From NCBI GenBank assembly GCA_028279405.1, contig JANQNU010000061.1:25331-89330 (forward strand): a stretch of 64,000 bases of DNA. The letters run 5' to 3'. The position numbers and the translations under genes were made by a program. A model generated the notes under the pieces. It did no database searches. It worked only from the letters and a program-made list of their open reading frames with translations, and had not been told where the DNA came from. Below are positions 46,177 to 55,401 of the stretch, in pieces; position 1 is the stretch's first letter, and every line of letters starts with the position of its first letter. Origin of the DNA: Phycisphaerae bacterium (lineage in GTDB: Bacteria; Planctomycetota; Phycisphaerae; UBA1845; Fen-1342).

Positions 46177-48347
46177 ACCGCTTTCAGCGTTACTACTATA
46201 TCGGTCAGGCGCTCGGCTGGGACAATCTCCCGCGGCGCGTCTGGCAGATGGTCCGCAAGCGCATGGGCGTGCTTCGACGCCGACTTCCCGGCGGCGCGCT
46301 CTCGGAGGCGGCGTGGCGCCGCGTTTTCGCTGCGGACTACGATCCGGCGCGGGCGGATGCGTACTGGCGGGATCGTGCGTCGCGGTTCTTCGTCCATCCG
46401 GGCAATCGCGTCGAACGGTCGTCGGCGTTGCGGGCACTCGTGCCTGACGACATCTGGCGTGCGCAGGTGACGGAGCGCGTCACCGACCTCGAGGCCGGTT
46501 GGATGGAGCTTTTCTCGCGCCATCGAGTTCACGTCGAAAATCCGCCACGATTCAATCGAAATGCGCTGCACGGGATCGAATGGCCCGTCGGCGGGCACTG
46601 GACCACCTACGATCAGTTCAACCCGCAGCTTGGCGATCTGAAATGTGTTTGGGAGCCCTCCCGGTTTTCCTGGGCCTTCACTCTCGCGCGGGAGTACATT
46701 CGCAACGAGTCCCCACTCGCGGCCCGGCTGTTCTGGTCGTTCCTGGAAGCGTGGGACGCGCAGAATCCCTACGGGTTGACACCGCAATGGGTGTGCGGGC
46801 AGGAGAGCAGCTTTCGCTGTTTCGCCTGGCTTTTCGCGGCGTGTGCCACACTTGATGCTGAAGAGGCGACGCCGGCGCGGTTGCACCGCTTGACGCAGCT
46901 CGTTTGGTATACGGCGCGGCACGTCGACGTGAACATCGTTTACGCGCGCAGTCAGAAGAATAATCATGCGATCAGCGAAGCCGTTTGCCTGTTGACGATC
47001 GGGCTGCTTTTTCCCGAGTTTCGTCAGGCCTCGATCTGGCGCGAAAAAGGCCAGCGGGTTCTGGAGCAGGAGTTGTCGCGACAAATCTATCCGGACGGAT
47101 CGTACGTACAGCATAGTATGAATTACCACCGCGTCATGCTGGACGATGTGGTCTGGGCCGTGCAGCTATGCAAGCTGACGGGAACGGCGCTGTCCGAAAG
47201 GGCGTTATCGCGATTCGCGGCCAGTGTGGAATGGCTGCTGGCGTTCGTTGAGTCGGCGTCGGGGCACGTCCCGAACTACGGTGCCAATGATGGCGCCCGC
47301 GTGTTGCCGCTGAGTTGCACGGACTATCCGGACTTCCGCCCGATTGCACAGACCGCTGCGTTTCTCGCAAGCGATCGACGGAGATTTCCGTCGGGTGTAT
47401 GGGACGAGCAGTTGCTGCACTTGTGCGGGCCCGCGGCGCTCGACGGTAGCGTTCGGCCGCCTCAGCATGAAGCCGAACTGTCGGCTCGCAGTGGCGGGTA
47501 TTACCTGTTGCGCGGCGCGCACAGTGCCGCCATGATTCGCTGTCACACATACCGCGATCGCCCGGGTCAGGCTGACATGCTCCACCTTGACCTGAGCTGG
47601 CACGGAGAGAACGTGCTTCGCGACGGCGGCAGCTATTCATACTTCACCGAACCACCGTTTCAGGATTACTTCCATTCGACCGGTGCCCATAACACGGTTG
47701 AGGTGGATGGCCAGGATCAGATGATCAAGGGGCCGCGGTTCCTCTGGTTGCGTTGGGTCCGAGCGGCGGTCTTGCAGGAGAGCCGTTCGGACGACGGCCG
47801 CGTCGATTTCTTCGTCGGATCGCATCAGGGTTATCGCCGACTGCCGGGGCGGATCGAGCATCGCCGATCGGTACTCCGGCACGGTGACAGCTTCGTGATC
47901 GTTGACGACATCCTGGGGCAGGGCGTCCATGACGCCGTCCTACGGTGGCGATTGTTGCCGACGGAGTGGGAGACCATGGAATGGGGATATCGTGCCCGGG
48001 TCGGCGATCGCGGTTTGCTGATCTCCGTTCAGGCCTCGGTCCCGTGCGTTCCGCAGTGGGTGGAGGGTAGTGCCGGGGGGCGCGCCGAAGGCTGGGAGTC
48101 GCGATACTACGCGGAGAAACAGCCCGTCCCGACGCTTCGAGCGAGTGTCCGTGGTGAACTGCCGATACGGTTCGTAACGGCGATCGGGGATGAGCACGAG
48201 GTGGCCCGGGTTGTCGCGGTGAGTCTTCCGCCCGAACCCGTGCAGGTTGCCCGTTGCGACCCGTTTGCGTCCGCGATCGAGCAAGTGACGGCCGGTCGTG
48301 TCGCGGTCGCGGAGGAGCATGAGGTACCGGTCTCGACGGAAGCGTAG
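46173..48347 (+). CDS. Heparinase II/III family protein
   Basis: A 724-residue protein with a long N-terminal alpha-toroid domain (about 95-420; NPPRFNRNALHGIEWPVGGHWTTY, and AISEAVCLLTIGLLFPE) and a C-terminal beta-sandwich domain (from about 440) with DMLHLDLSWHGENVLRDGGSYSYF and HSTGAHNTVEVDGQDQM, the signature of heparinase II/III-like lyases. No signal peptide was seen. Family members within polysaccharide-synthesis clusters are thought to trim or epimerise polymers. The first ATG overlaps the preceding stop as ATGA. Confidence 0.88.
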   Translation: MNRFQRYYYIGQALGWDNLPRRVWQMVRKRMGVLRRRLPGGALSEAAWRRVFAADYDPARADAYWRDRASRFFVHPGNRVERSSALRALVPDDIWRAQVTERVTDLEAGWMELFSRHRVHVENPPRFNRNALHGIEWPVGGHWTTYDQFNPQLGDLKCVWEPSRFSWAFTLAREYIRNESPLAARLFWSFLEAWDAQNPYGLTPQWVCGQESSFRCFAWLFAACATLDAEEATPARLHRLTQLVWYTARHVDVNIVYARSQKNNHAISEAVCLLTIGLLFPEFRQASIWREKGQRVLEQELSRQIYPDGSYVQHSMNYHRVMLDDVVWAVQLCKLTGTALSERALSRFAASVEWLLAFVESASGHVPNYGANDGARVLPLSCTDYPDFRPIAQTAAFLASDRRRFPSGVWDEQLLHLCGPAALDGSVRPPQHEAELSARSGGYYLLRGAHSAAMIRCHTYRDRPGQADMLHLDLSWHGENVLRDGGSYSYFTEPPFQDYFHSTGAHNTVEVDGQDQMIKGPRFLWLRWVRAAVLQESRSDDGRVDFFVGSHQGYRRLPGRIEHRRSVLRHGDSFVIVDDILGQGVHDAVLRWRLLPTEWETMEWGYRARVGDRGLLISVQASVPCVPQWVEGSAGGRAEGWESRYYAEKQPVPTLRASVRGELPIRFVTAIGDEHEVARVVAVSLPPEPVQVARCDPFASAIEQVTAGRVAVAEEHEVPVSTEA

Positions 48348-48400
48348 GCCGGCAAACGGAGTCCGCGGTGACGGGGATGGTTCGCGTATCGTGAGGGTTG

Positions 48401-49960
48401 ATGCCTGAGAGGCCGGGACAAACGTCGACCGTACTGCGTGCGGAGAGGGTCTGGCTAGCCGCCTTTTTTTGTGCGTTGGTGCTCTACTGGCTGACCGCCA
48501 GCCGCGTCGTCCAGTGGCAGGATTCGGGCTGGCAACAGTGCCGAATTGCCAGCGGCGAGCTACTCCATCCGGATGGTCTTGCCCTGGTGCACCCCATCCA
48601 GCATTGGTTGGGGCGCCTGTTCGCGCTGGTCTTGCCGGTCGAGCCTGCATTCGCGGCGACCCTCGTCAGCGTCGTGGCGGCGGCGGTCGCGGTTGCCAAC
48701 ATCGCGGCCACGGTGCGCAATCATTGCGCGGCATTGATCCCGGTGGTGGCGTCGGCCGGTGCTTATGCGCTGGCCCATACGATCTGGCAGGAGGCGACGC
48801 ACACCGAGTCGTACGCTGCGACGGCGGCGCTACTGACGACGGAGTGGTTACTGCTGGAAAGGTACTTCCATACGCGCCGCGGTCACTGGTTGCTGGGCGT
48901 GGCGTTGTTCAATGGCCTCGGGGTTGCCAATCACATGCTGATGGTCCTCGGAACGCCGATCCATGCCGCGATCGCGATCGACGCGACGCGTCGAGGTCGA
49001 CTGAGCATCAGCGGATTGGCGGCGGCGGTCGGATGTTGGGTGGCGGGTTCGTTGCCGTACAGCACGCTGATCGTCGCAACGGCCATGCAGGATGGCTGGG
49101 CGGAAGCGTTGTACAGCGCCGCGTTTGGCGAGTACCGCTCCGAGGTGCTCAATACCGCGCTGGACCGCAACACATTCGTGCTGACCGGCGCTTACTTGGT
49201 TTACAACTTGCCGAATCTGACGATTCCGCTGGCGCTATATGCCCTGTTCGGTCGCGTGACACGTGGCAGCGGGCTGGTTCGGCTGCTGGCGTTCGAGTGT
49301 CTGGTTTACCTGCTGTTCCTGGCGCGTTATCGCGTTGTTGACCAATACATGTTCTACTTTCCGCTGTACGCTAGCCTCGCGATCCTGGGCGGCATCGGGC
49401 TGCATGGCGCGCTGCGGCATTGCGTTGGCGTTCGGCGTCGAATGCTGATCGCGGCCGTGTTGGTTACGACGTTCTGGAGCCCGGCGCTGTATGCCGGTGC
49501 CGCCGTCGTCGCGCGTGCGGTTCGGCTCTACCCGTGGATGGTCGGGAACAAGCCGTACCGCGAGGGATACTGGTCCTTCTATGCCCCCTGGGGCGTGGGA
49601 AAGAACTTCACCGTGGAGCTCAGCGAAGCGGTTCGCGGACTCGTGGGCAACCGCGGCTTGGTCATCATCACCGATAGCAGCATCGCTCATGGATTGGAGT
49701 ACGATCTGATTGTCGGCCGCATTGCCGCGGGCGTCGAGTTTCTGCGGGTCAAATCGCGCCCGGATCCTGACGAGGTCGTCGAGGTTCTGGCGGCGATCAC
49801 CCGTCATCGCGCCGCGCAGGGTTCGATCGTGCTGGTTCCGATCAATCGTGAGGAGCCCGAGTTGCACGTCCCGGGGCTTGCCTGGGAGCGCGTCGGTGAC
49901 ATCTATCGGTTGCGTTCGTTCGCGCCGTCCGCTACGACAACGAGTCCCACACAGCCATAA
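48401..49960 (+). CDS. Multi-spanning DUF2723-like GT-C glycosyltransferase
   Basis: A 519-residue protein with about ten to twelve hydrophobic helices and a C-terminal soluble domain. Near the N-terminus, QDSGWQQCRIASGELLHPDGLALVHPIQHWLGRLF gives the family motif D-S-G...HPxxxxLGR of DUF2723-type membrane proteins, a GT-C-like fold. These are believed to transfer a sugar from a polyprenyl-linked donor. An EATHTESYA segment near 130 probably lies at the active-site loop. The ATG at 48401 is preceded by GTGAGG. A gap of 53 bases separates it from the heparinase gene. Confidence 0.8.
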   Translation: MPERPGQTSTVLRAERVWLAAFFCALVLYWLTASRVVQWQDSGWQQCRIASGELLHPDGLALVHPIQHWLGRLFALVLPVEPAFAATLVSVVAAAVAVANIAATVRNHCAALIPVVASAGAYALAHTIWQEATHTESYAATAALLTTEWLLLERYFHTRRGHWLLGVALFNGLGVANHMLMVLGTPIHAAIAIDATRRGRLSISGLAAAVGCWVAGSLPYSTLIVATAMQDGWAEALYSAAFGEYRSEVLNTALDRNTFVLTGAYLVYNLPNLTIPLALYALFGRVTRGSGLVRLLAFECLVYLLFLARYRVVDQYMFYFPLYASLAILGGIGLHGALRHCVGVRRRMLIAAVLVTTFWSPALYAGAAVVARAVRLYPWMVGNKPYREGYWSFYAPWGVGKNFTVELSEAVRGLVGNRGLVIITDSSIAHGLEYDLIVGRIAAGVEFLRVKSRPDPDEVVEVLAAITRHRAAQGSIVLVPINREEPELHVPGLAWERVGDIYRLRSFAPSATTTSPTQP

Positions 49961-49970
49961 CGGATTGCCG

Positions 49971-51191
49971 ATGCACGTTGCGTACATTCACCAGCATTTT
50001 TCCACGAAGCAGGGCAAGACCGGGACCCGTTCGTACGAGATGGCCCAACGGCTGATCGCCGCGGGGCATCAGGTCACGATGGTGTGCGGCATCAATGACG
50101 CCACCAGTGAGATCTTCAACGTCCGTGACCGCGTCTCCGATCTCGAGATCGACGGCATTCGGGTCAAGTGCATCGCCGAGGCCTACGCGAACCGCATGGG
50201 CTTCTATCAGCGGGTCCGCGCATTCGGGCGCTTTGCACGTGAGGCCACGCGCGTCGTCAGCGGGATCGATGCGGATCTGGTCTTCGCGACTTCTACGCCG
50301 TTGACGGTTGGTCTCCCCGGCATGAAAGGCGGGCGCGCGTTGGGCGTGCCGTTCGTGTTCGAGGTTCGCGATCTCTGGCCGGAACTGCCGATCGCGATGG
50401 GGATCATCCGCAACCCGCTCCTCAAGTGGTACACCCGCCGACTCGAGCGCCGAATCTATCACGCAGCCAAACGAATCGTAGCGCTTGCACCAGGCATCCG
50501 GGACGGGATTTGTCGCACCGGCTACCCGACAGAGCGCGTGTCGCTGGTGCCCAACGGGTGTGACCTCGACCTTTTCCAGCCGACTACGGAGCCGCTCGAC
50601 GACGACCGCTTTGGTGCGCCTTCGGATCTTCGCCTGGTGTTCACCGGCGCGCATGGACTCGCGAACGGGCTCGACGCCGTCTTGGATGCGGCGCTGGTTC
50701 TGCAGCGTCGCGGCGAGCGCGGGATTCGCTTTGTCTTCATCGGCACGGGTGGCGAGAAGCCGCGCCTGGTGGAGCGCAGTCAGCGGGAGGGAATCGAATC
50801 GGTCTGCTGGTGCGATCCGATGCCGAAGGCCGAACTCGCACAGCTGCTGCCGCGTATGGATGTGGGACTGATGATTCTGAAGAACATCACATCGTTCTAT
50901 TATGGGACATCGCCGAACAAGTTCTTCGACTACATTGCGTCGGGGATACCGGTGCTCAATAATTATCCCGGGTGGCTTGCGGGTATGATCGAGGAACGCG
51001 ACTGTGGTTGGGTGGTGCCGCCGGACGATCCCGAAGCCTTTGCCGATGCGGTTGTCTGGTTTCGCGATCATCGCGACGCCTTGCCGGCGCTCGGACAGCG
51101 CGGTCGCGTATTGGCCGAAGAGCAGTTCTCGCGTGAGATCCTCGGGCGGCAGTTCGTCGAGGCGATCGAGTCGGCAGCCAATGGTGAGTGA
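49971..51191 (+). CDS. GT4-family glycosyltransferase
   Basis: A 406-residue cytoplasmic or peripheral enzyme with two Rossmann-like domains: N-terminal YIHQHFSTKQGKTGTRSYEMAQRL, and C-terminal GTSPNKFFDYIASGIPVLNNYPGWLAGMI with the acidic and Lys residues of a nucleotide-sugar site. This resembles the WbuB-type branch of GT4. The first 87 codons of the larger open frame belong to a shadow. The ATG at 49971 is 10 bases after the preceding stop. Donor and acceptor are unknown. Confidence 0.9.
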   Translation: MHVAYIHQHFSTKQGKTGTRSYEMAQRLIAAGHQVTMVCGINDATSEIFNVRDRVSDLEIDGIRVKCIAEAYANRMGFYQRVRAFGRFAREATRVVSGIDADLVFATSTPLTVGLPGMKGGRALGVPFVFEVRDLWPELPIAMGIIRNPLLKWYTRRLERRIYHAAKRIVALAPGIRDGICRTGYPTERVSLVPNGCDLDLFQPTTEPLDDDRFGAPSDLRLVFTGAHGLANGLDAVLDAALVLQRRGERGIRFVFIGTGGEKPRLVERSQREGIESVCWCDPMPKAELAQLLPRMDVGLMILKNITSFYYGTSPNKFFDYIASGIPVLNNYPGWLAGMIEERDCGWVVPPDDPEAFADAVVWFRDHRDALPALGQRGRVLAEEQFSREILGRQFVEAIESAANGE

Positions 51192-53140
51192 GTAGTGGCC
51201 TTGCGTCTGATCCGTTTCCGAGTATCGCAGGTGTCCGGCCTGCACCTGTAGACATGCAAAAACCGAGCGATTTCAAGACATTTCAGCGTGATGTTCGCGA
51301 GCGCCTCGAGCGTAACGAGACGACGGCGGTGGTGCATGCACTGGCGCAGCGCGTGTTGGGGCAGCCGGGGTTCCTGGAATACAACTGGCTGGCACGGACG
51401 CTCGAACAGGCTGTCGACGGGCGCGCGATTCCCGTTCCGGTTGGTGTTCTGAGCACGTTCACGATCGAATCGGTGCGGCCATTGCTGCGGGCGATCGGCT
51501 TTGCGCACGGTCTGTCGATCGATCCCTATTTCGGCGGGTTCCAGCAGCTCGAGACCGAGGTGCTCAACCCGACGAGCGGGCTCGTGCGGCATTCGCCGAC
51601 GATGGTGTTCTTCGCGTGGCAGCTGACGGATTTGGCTCCTACGTTGTGGCACAGCCTGCTGGAACTCTCCGGTGAGCAGCGTACGCAGGAATGTTCGGCG
51701 GTGCTCGCGCGGATACGGGAATGTGTCGAAGGGTGTCGCACCAACCTGCCACGTGCGGCACAAGTGCTGCATACGTTTGTGCCGCCGGCAGCATCGGCGT
51801 TGGGTGTGCTCGACTTCCAGGATCCCCGCGGCCATCGAGTGCTGGTCGACGAATTGAACGCCGGGCTGCGCGATCTGGCGCGCGAGCATGAGAATGTATA
51901 CCTGCTCGACTCGGAAGCGGTTGCGCGGCAAGTCGGCGATGCTACGATGGTTCCAGGATACTTCCTTCGGGCGCGCGCGCCGCTCGGGCCCACAGCACAG
52001 GTCGCGTTCGCGCAGCAGTATGTGTCGTTCGCGCGGGCCGTAGCGGGTAAGACCAAGAAGGTCGTCGTCGTCGATCTGGACAACACGATGTGGGGTGGGG
52101 TCCTTGGTGAGGACGGGATCGACGGTATTCGCCTCGGGCCCGACTTTCCGGGGAACGCGTTCGTCGCCTTTCAACATGAACTGCGGCAGCTCTCACGGCG
52201 CGGCGTCGTGCTGGCGATCAACAGCAAGAACAACGAAGGTGACGTACAGGAGGCGTTCGCGAACCATCCCCACATGGTGTTGGCCCTCGATGAATTCGCG
52301 GCGACGCGGATCAACTGGGAGGACAAGGCGCAGAACTTGCGCGGACTCGCGGAGCAGCTCTCGCTCGGGCTCGATAGCTTTGTCTTCGTTGACGACAACC
52401 CGATCGAACTGGAGATCGTTCAGCAGCAGGTGCCGGAGGTTGCGACCGTTCGTGTGCCCGACGAGCCATCGTTGCTGCCGGGGTTGCTTTCGCGGTCGGG
52501 GTACTTCGATAGCGTGATTTACAGCGAGGAAGATCGCAAGCGCACGTCCTTCTATCGGGCCGAGGCAGGGCGACAAGCGCTGCAGCGCGCGACGGGCGAC
52601 CTCGAGGGGTTTTATCGTTCATTGGAGATGCGACTGTATGTCAAATCCGTTGGGGATGCGGAGACGCCGCGCGTGGCGCAGCTGACCCAGCGGACGAACC
52701 AGTTCAATATGACCACGCGCCGATACAGTGAGGCGGATATCCGGAGCTTTCGCGAGGATTCTGGGGCGCGGGTCTACTGCTATCGGCTGACCGATCGGTT
52801 CGGGGACAACGGCATCATCGCCGTGATCATTGTGAAGAGTGCCGGACCGCAATGGGAGATTGACACGTTCCTGATGAGTTGTCGGGTGATCGGCCGAACG
52901 GCCGAGACGGCGATGCTGGCGCTGTTGGCAGGGGAGGCGTCGGCGGCGGGTGCAACCGCGCTCGTGGGCGACGTGCTGCCGACCAAGAAGAATGTGCCGG
53001 CGAGGCAAGTCTATCCGGACAATCAGTTCGAGGTGGCGGAATCGCTTCCGGATGACGGCGTGCGCTACCGTCTGAGCCTGCCGACCGATACACTTGTCGT
53101 CCCGGAGTGGATCCAGGTCATCAACGAGGACGGCGAATGA
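51188..53140 (+). CDS. FkbH-like HAD-IIIC protein
   Basis: The product is 650 residues from a GTG overlapping the upstream stop. An ATG at 51254 (628 residues) is an alternative without a better ribosome site. The N-terminal half (to about 290) is SGNH-like. The HAD motif VVVVDLDNTMWGG has D296 and D298, with SKNNEGDV and FVDDNPIELEIV as the following HAD motifs. A C-terminal acyltransferase-like domain with NQFNMTTRRY and DRFGDNG follows. FkbH proteins attach a glyceryl unit from 1,3-bisphosphoglycerate to an ACP thiol. The next gene encodes an ACP, supporting that role, but no polyketide synthase is near. Confidence 0.92.
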   Translation: MSSGLASDPFPSIAGVRPAPVDMQKPSDFKTFQRDVRERLERNETTAVVHALAQRVLGQPGFLEYNWLARTLEQAVDGRAIPVPVGVLSTFTIESVRPLLRAIGFAHGLSIDPYFGGFQQLETEVLNPTSGLVRHSPTMVFFAWQLTDLAPTLWHSLLELSGEQRTQECSAVLARIRECVEGCRTNLPRAAQVLHTFVPPAASALGVLDFQDPRGHRVLVDELNAGLRDLAREHENVYLLDSEAVARQVGDATMVPGYFLRARAPLGPTAQVAFAQQYVSFARAVAGKTKKVVVVDLDNTMWGGVLGEDGIDGIRLGPDFPGNAFVAFQHELRQLSRRGVVLAINSKNNEGDVQEAFANHPHMVLALDEFAATRINWEDKAQNLRGLAEQLSLGLDSFVFVDDNPIELEIVQQQVPEVATVRVPDEPSLLPGLLSRSGYFDSVIYSEEDRKRTSFYRAEAGRQALQRATGDLEGFYRSLEMRLYVKSVGDAETPRVAQLTQRTNQFNMTTRRYSEADIRSFREDSGARVYCYRLTDRFGDNGIIAVIIVKSAGPQWEIDTFLMSCRVIGRTAETAMLALLAGEASAAGATALVGDVLPTKKNVPARQVYPDNQFEVAESLPDDGVRYRLSLPTDTLVVPEWIQVINEDGE

Positions 53141-53382
53141 CGCGTGAGGAGATCGAGCAGCGTACCAAAGAGATCATGTCTGGCGTTTTCGGCATCGACG
53201 CCGACGCGATTCCCGCCGACGCGTCCAACGAGACGATTCCCAATTGGGATAGCCTCCAGCACGTGACGCTGACCATGGCGCTCGAACAGGAGTTCGGGGT
53301 CCAGTTCAAGATCGAAGATGCCTTCGCTATGACCACGTTGCCCGCAATCTGCGATGCGGTGCAGCGGATCGCCGCCGGCTGA
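53137..53382 (+). CDS. Acyl carrier protein
   Basis: An 81-residue acidic protein with the phosphopantetheine attachment site at S39 in IPNWDSLQHVTL and an ACP four-helix pattern (acidic helix after the Ser, then FKIEDAFAMTTLPAICDAVQRI). The ATG overlaps the FkbH stop as ATGA. It is predicted to carry the unit loaded by the FkbH protein. It is dissimilar to housekeeping AcpP in the loop. Confidence 0.92.
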   Translation: MTREEIEQRTKEIMSGVFGIDADAIPADASNETIPNWDSLQHVTLTMALEQEFGVQFKIEDAFAMTTLPAICDAVQRIAAG

Positions 53383-54428
53383 TGCCGAGCGCTGAGCGTC
53401 GCGCGCCAATTCGACCGCGCGTTCACGTGCTCGCGCATGCCAATCCGATTCACAAGGATATCGAACGCTTCGAGTTCGCCAATCTCCGCGATTATCTGCA
53501 ATTCATTCGCGATCATTTGCCACGCGCCTGGCGCCTGACTTGTTCGCGGCGGTTGCTTCAGGCGTCCGAAGACCCGTTGCGTGCGGGTCGGCGCGACGAC
53601 GCACTCCGCGTCCGGGACCTCCAGGGCGCGCTCGATGATCCCGCCACCGTCGCGATCGTGGCGTTGGCCGGCGGCGGCTGGTTCACGCGGATCGTTCCTC
53701 ACGTCGATTTTGATACGCTCCGGACGCGCAGGGCCCGTCTTTTCGCGTTCGGGTTCAGCGAGATGACCTCTTTGGTCAACTTCGTCGCGCGCTACCGATG
53801 CGGCCGGGGCATCTACTGGTTGGGGCCAAACTACCTGGCCTGGAAGGTTCGGCCCGCGTCGGCTGCGCGGTCGGCGTTTGGTGCCTTCTGGCGTTCCTTG
53901 CCAGCCCGGTGCGGTCAGGTGTCGGCCGGGCGTGATTGGTCGGCGCCGCCCGATAGAGTCGGCGACGCGATGGCTGACCCGCTCGAAGCGTGTTCGGGGC
54001 CGGTTCCTTGTGTGGTTGTTCGCGGGCGTGTCCGCTCCGAGCGGGTACGGTTCGTGGGGGGGTGCCTGAGCATCCTGGCGGCGATCCTTGCGAACCCGAA
54101 GGTCCAGCGCTGGCGGCCAAACGGTTGTTGGCTGCTTCTCGAGGACATCAACGAACCGCCGTACCGGGTGGATCGCTACCTGGCAACGCTACGGCATGCC
54201 GGGTGGCTCGATCGTGTTGCGGGCGTGCTCGTCGGGGACTTTCATTCCAGAGATGTCAACGATCAGCCGGCAACGATCGAGTTGTTGAAGGTGCAACTGT
54301 CGCGTGCGACGCCGATCCTGCGGACGAGCGTTCTGGGCCACGTCTGGCCGATGGCGCCGCTAATGCTCAATCAGCCGTTGATGATGACGGTGAGGGGGAA
54401 GCGCGCGACGATCGAATCGGGGCGCTAG
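53382..54428 (+). CDS. S66 family peptidase (LD-carboxypeptidase/MccF-like)
   Basis: A 348-residue protein with the serine nucleophile at S126 in AFGFSEMTS (family G-x-S-D/E), E254 in LLLEDINEPPYRVDR and H320 in LGHVWP, giving the Ser-Glu-His triad of the family. An R-V-R-F-V-G-G motif near 222 is also typical. Family members hydrolyse LD-peptide bonds or aminoacyl conjugates. The start overlaps the ACP stop as TGATG, so it belongs to the glycan-like operon. The chemical role here is unknown. The stop touches a repeat block. Confidence 0.85.
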   Translation: MPSAERRAPIRPRVHVLAHANPIHKDIERFEFANLRDYLQFIRDHLPRAWRLTCSRRLLQASEDPLRAGRRDDALRVRDLQGALDDPATVAIVALAGGGWFTRIVPHVDFDTLRTRRARLFAFGFSEMTSLVNFVARYRCGRGIYWLGPNYLAWKVRPASAARSAFGAFWRSLPARCGQVSAGRDWSAPPDRVGDAMADPLEACSGPVPCVVVRGRVRSERVRFVGGCLSILAAILANPKVQRWRPNGCWLLLEDINEPPYRVDRYLATLRHAGWLDRVAGVLVGDFHSRDVNDQPATIELLKVQLSRATPILRTSVLGHVWPMAPLMLNQPLMMTVRGKRATIESGR

Positions 54429-54523
54429 CGCGAGCCCGGAGCGCAAGCGACGGGTCAATGGGGCGAGACGCCCGCCCCACCCTGATTGTTCCCAATCGCC
54501 TGTGTTCGGGCTCGTTACGATGC
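54429..54523. repeat. Mosaic palindromic repeat block 10
   Basis: The 95-base convergent gap consists of GCGAGCCCGGAGCGCAAGCGACGGG (54430-54454) followed by GGGGCGAGACGCCCGCCCCACCCTG (about 54460-54484). The shared order with other blocks shows that this minimal pair is the core of the mosaic. Confidence 0.85.
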
Positions 54524-55282
54524 TCAGGCAACGATGGTGGCGCGTCGGTTTGCCTTGGCGGCGTCGACGAACGCCTCGAACAAGGCGAGGTGTTCCGGCC
54601 GTTCGAGCATGTCCTCTGGGTGCCATTGCACGCCGAGCACGAACCGTGAGTCGTCGTCAGATTCGACGGCCTCGAGCAAACCGTCGGTCGCCCACGCGGT
54701 GCGGACCAGTCCGGGGACGTCGACGCTGGCGTCGACCACCTGATGGTGCCGACTGTTCACCTCGATGCTCGTTGCGCCGACGATTCGTGCGAGTTGCGAC
54801 GATCCGTCGATTCGCACGGAGTGGTATGCGTTTTCGTCGTGGGGGCGGTTGTGCGTGATTTCCGCGTCGCGGTCCAGGTCGTAAAGATGTTGTACGAGTC
54901 GTCCGCCGCGCGCGACGTGCAGCACCTGGAATCCCAGGCAGATAGCGAAGATCGGCAGCTTCAGTTCGTCAGCTTTGCGAACCAATGGCAGTTCGACCGC
55001 GTCGCGCTGTTTGTTCATCAGACGGTTGGCCGGGTGGGGTGGTTGACCGTAATGGGAGGGGTGCAGGTCGTCGCCGCCGGTGAAGACGATTCCGTCGAGG
55101 GCTTGCAGGATCTCCTCGAGATGGGCAGGCGTCGGCGTCAGCGGGATCGGAATCAGCAACGGTATTCCGCCCGCGGCATAGATGCCCTCCGAGTAGCCGA
55201 TGTTCGCGTGGGACCGCTGCCGGGTCGGCTTCTCGCGTTCACTATAGTTGCACGTGATCCCGATCGTCGGCTTACGGCGCAT
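54524..55282 (-). CDS. Class I glutamine-amidotransferase-like hydrolase (peptidase C26, PuuD-like)
   Basis: A 252-residue enzyme with the nucleophile C115 in FAICLGFQ, and the His-Glu pair H221/E223 in GVQWHPED, the triad of gamma-glutamyl-gamma-aminobutyrate hydrolases. FTGGDDLHPSHYG near 67-79 matches the family. It cleaves gamma-glutamyl amides, for example in polyamine catabolism. No other pu genes are near. It is divergent from the acyl-CoA-dehydrogenase-like gene. Confidence 0.9.
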   Translation of the reverse strand: MRRKPTIGITCNYSEREKPTRQRSHANIGYSEGIYAAGGIPLLIPIPLTPTPAHLEEILQALDGIVFTGGDDLHPSHYGQPPHPANRLMNKQRDAVELPLVRKADELKLPIFAICLGFQVLHVARGGRLVQHLYDLDRDAEITHNRPHDENAYHSVRIDGSSQLARIVGATSIEVNSRHHQVVDASVDVPGLVRTAWATDGLLEAVESDDDSRFVLGVQWHPEDMLERPEHLALFEAFVDAAKANRRATIVA

Positions 55283-55401
55283 GCACTTCCTTCCTCAGCG
55301 TTCGGTTGCGGGGGCAAAACTTGTATTCTATCCGTGGTGGAGGGCCGACGTCGAGGGGGCTGGGGCCCTTGCAAACCCGCAGCGCACGATACAATAAGTG
55401 G

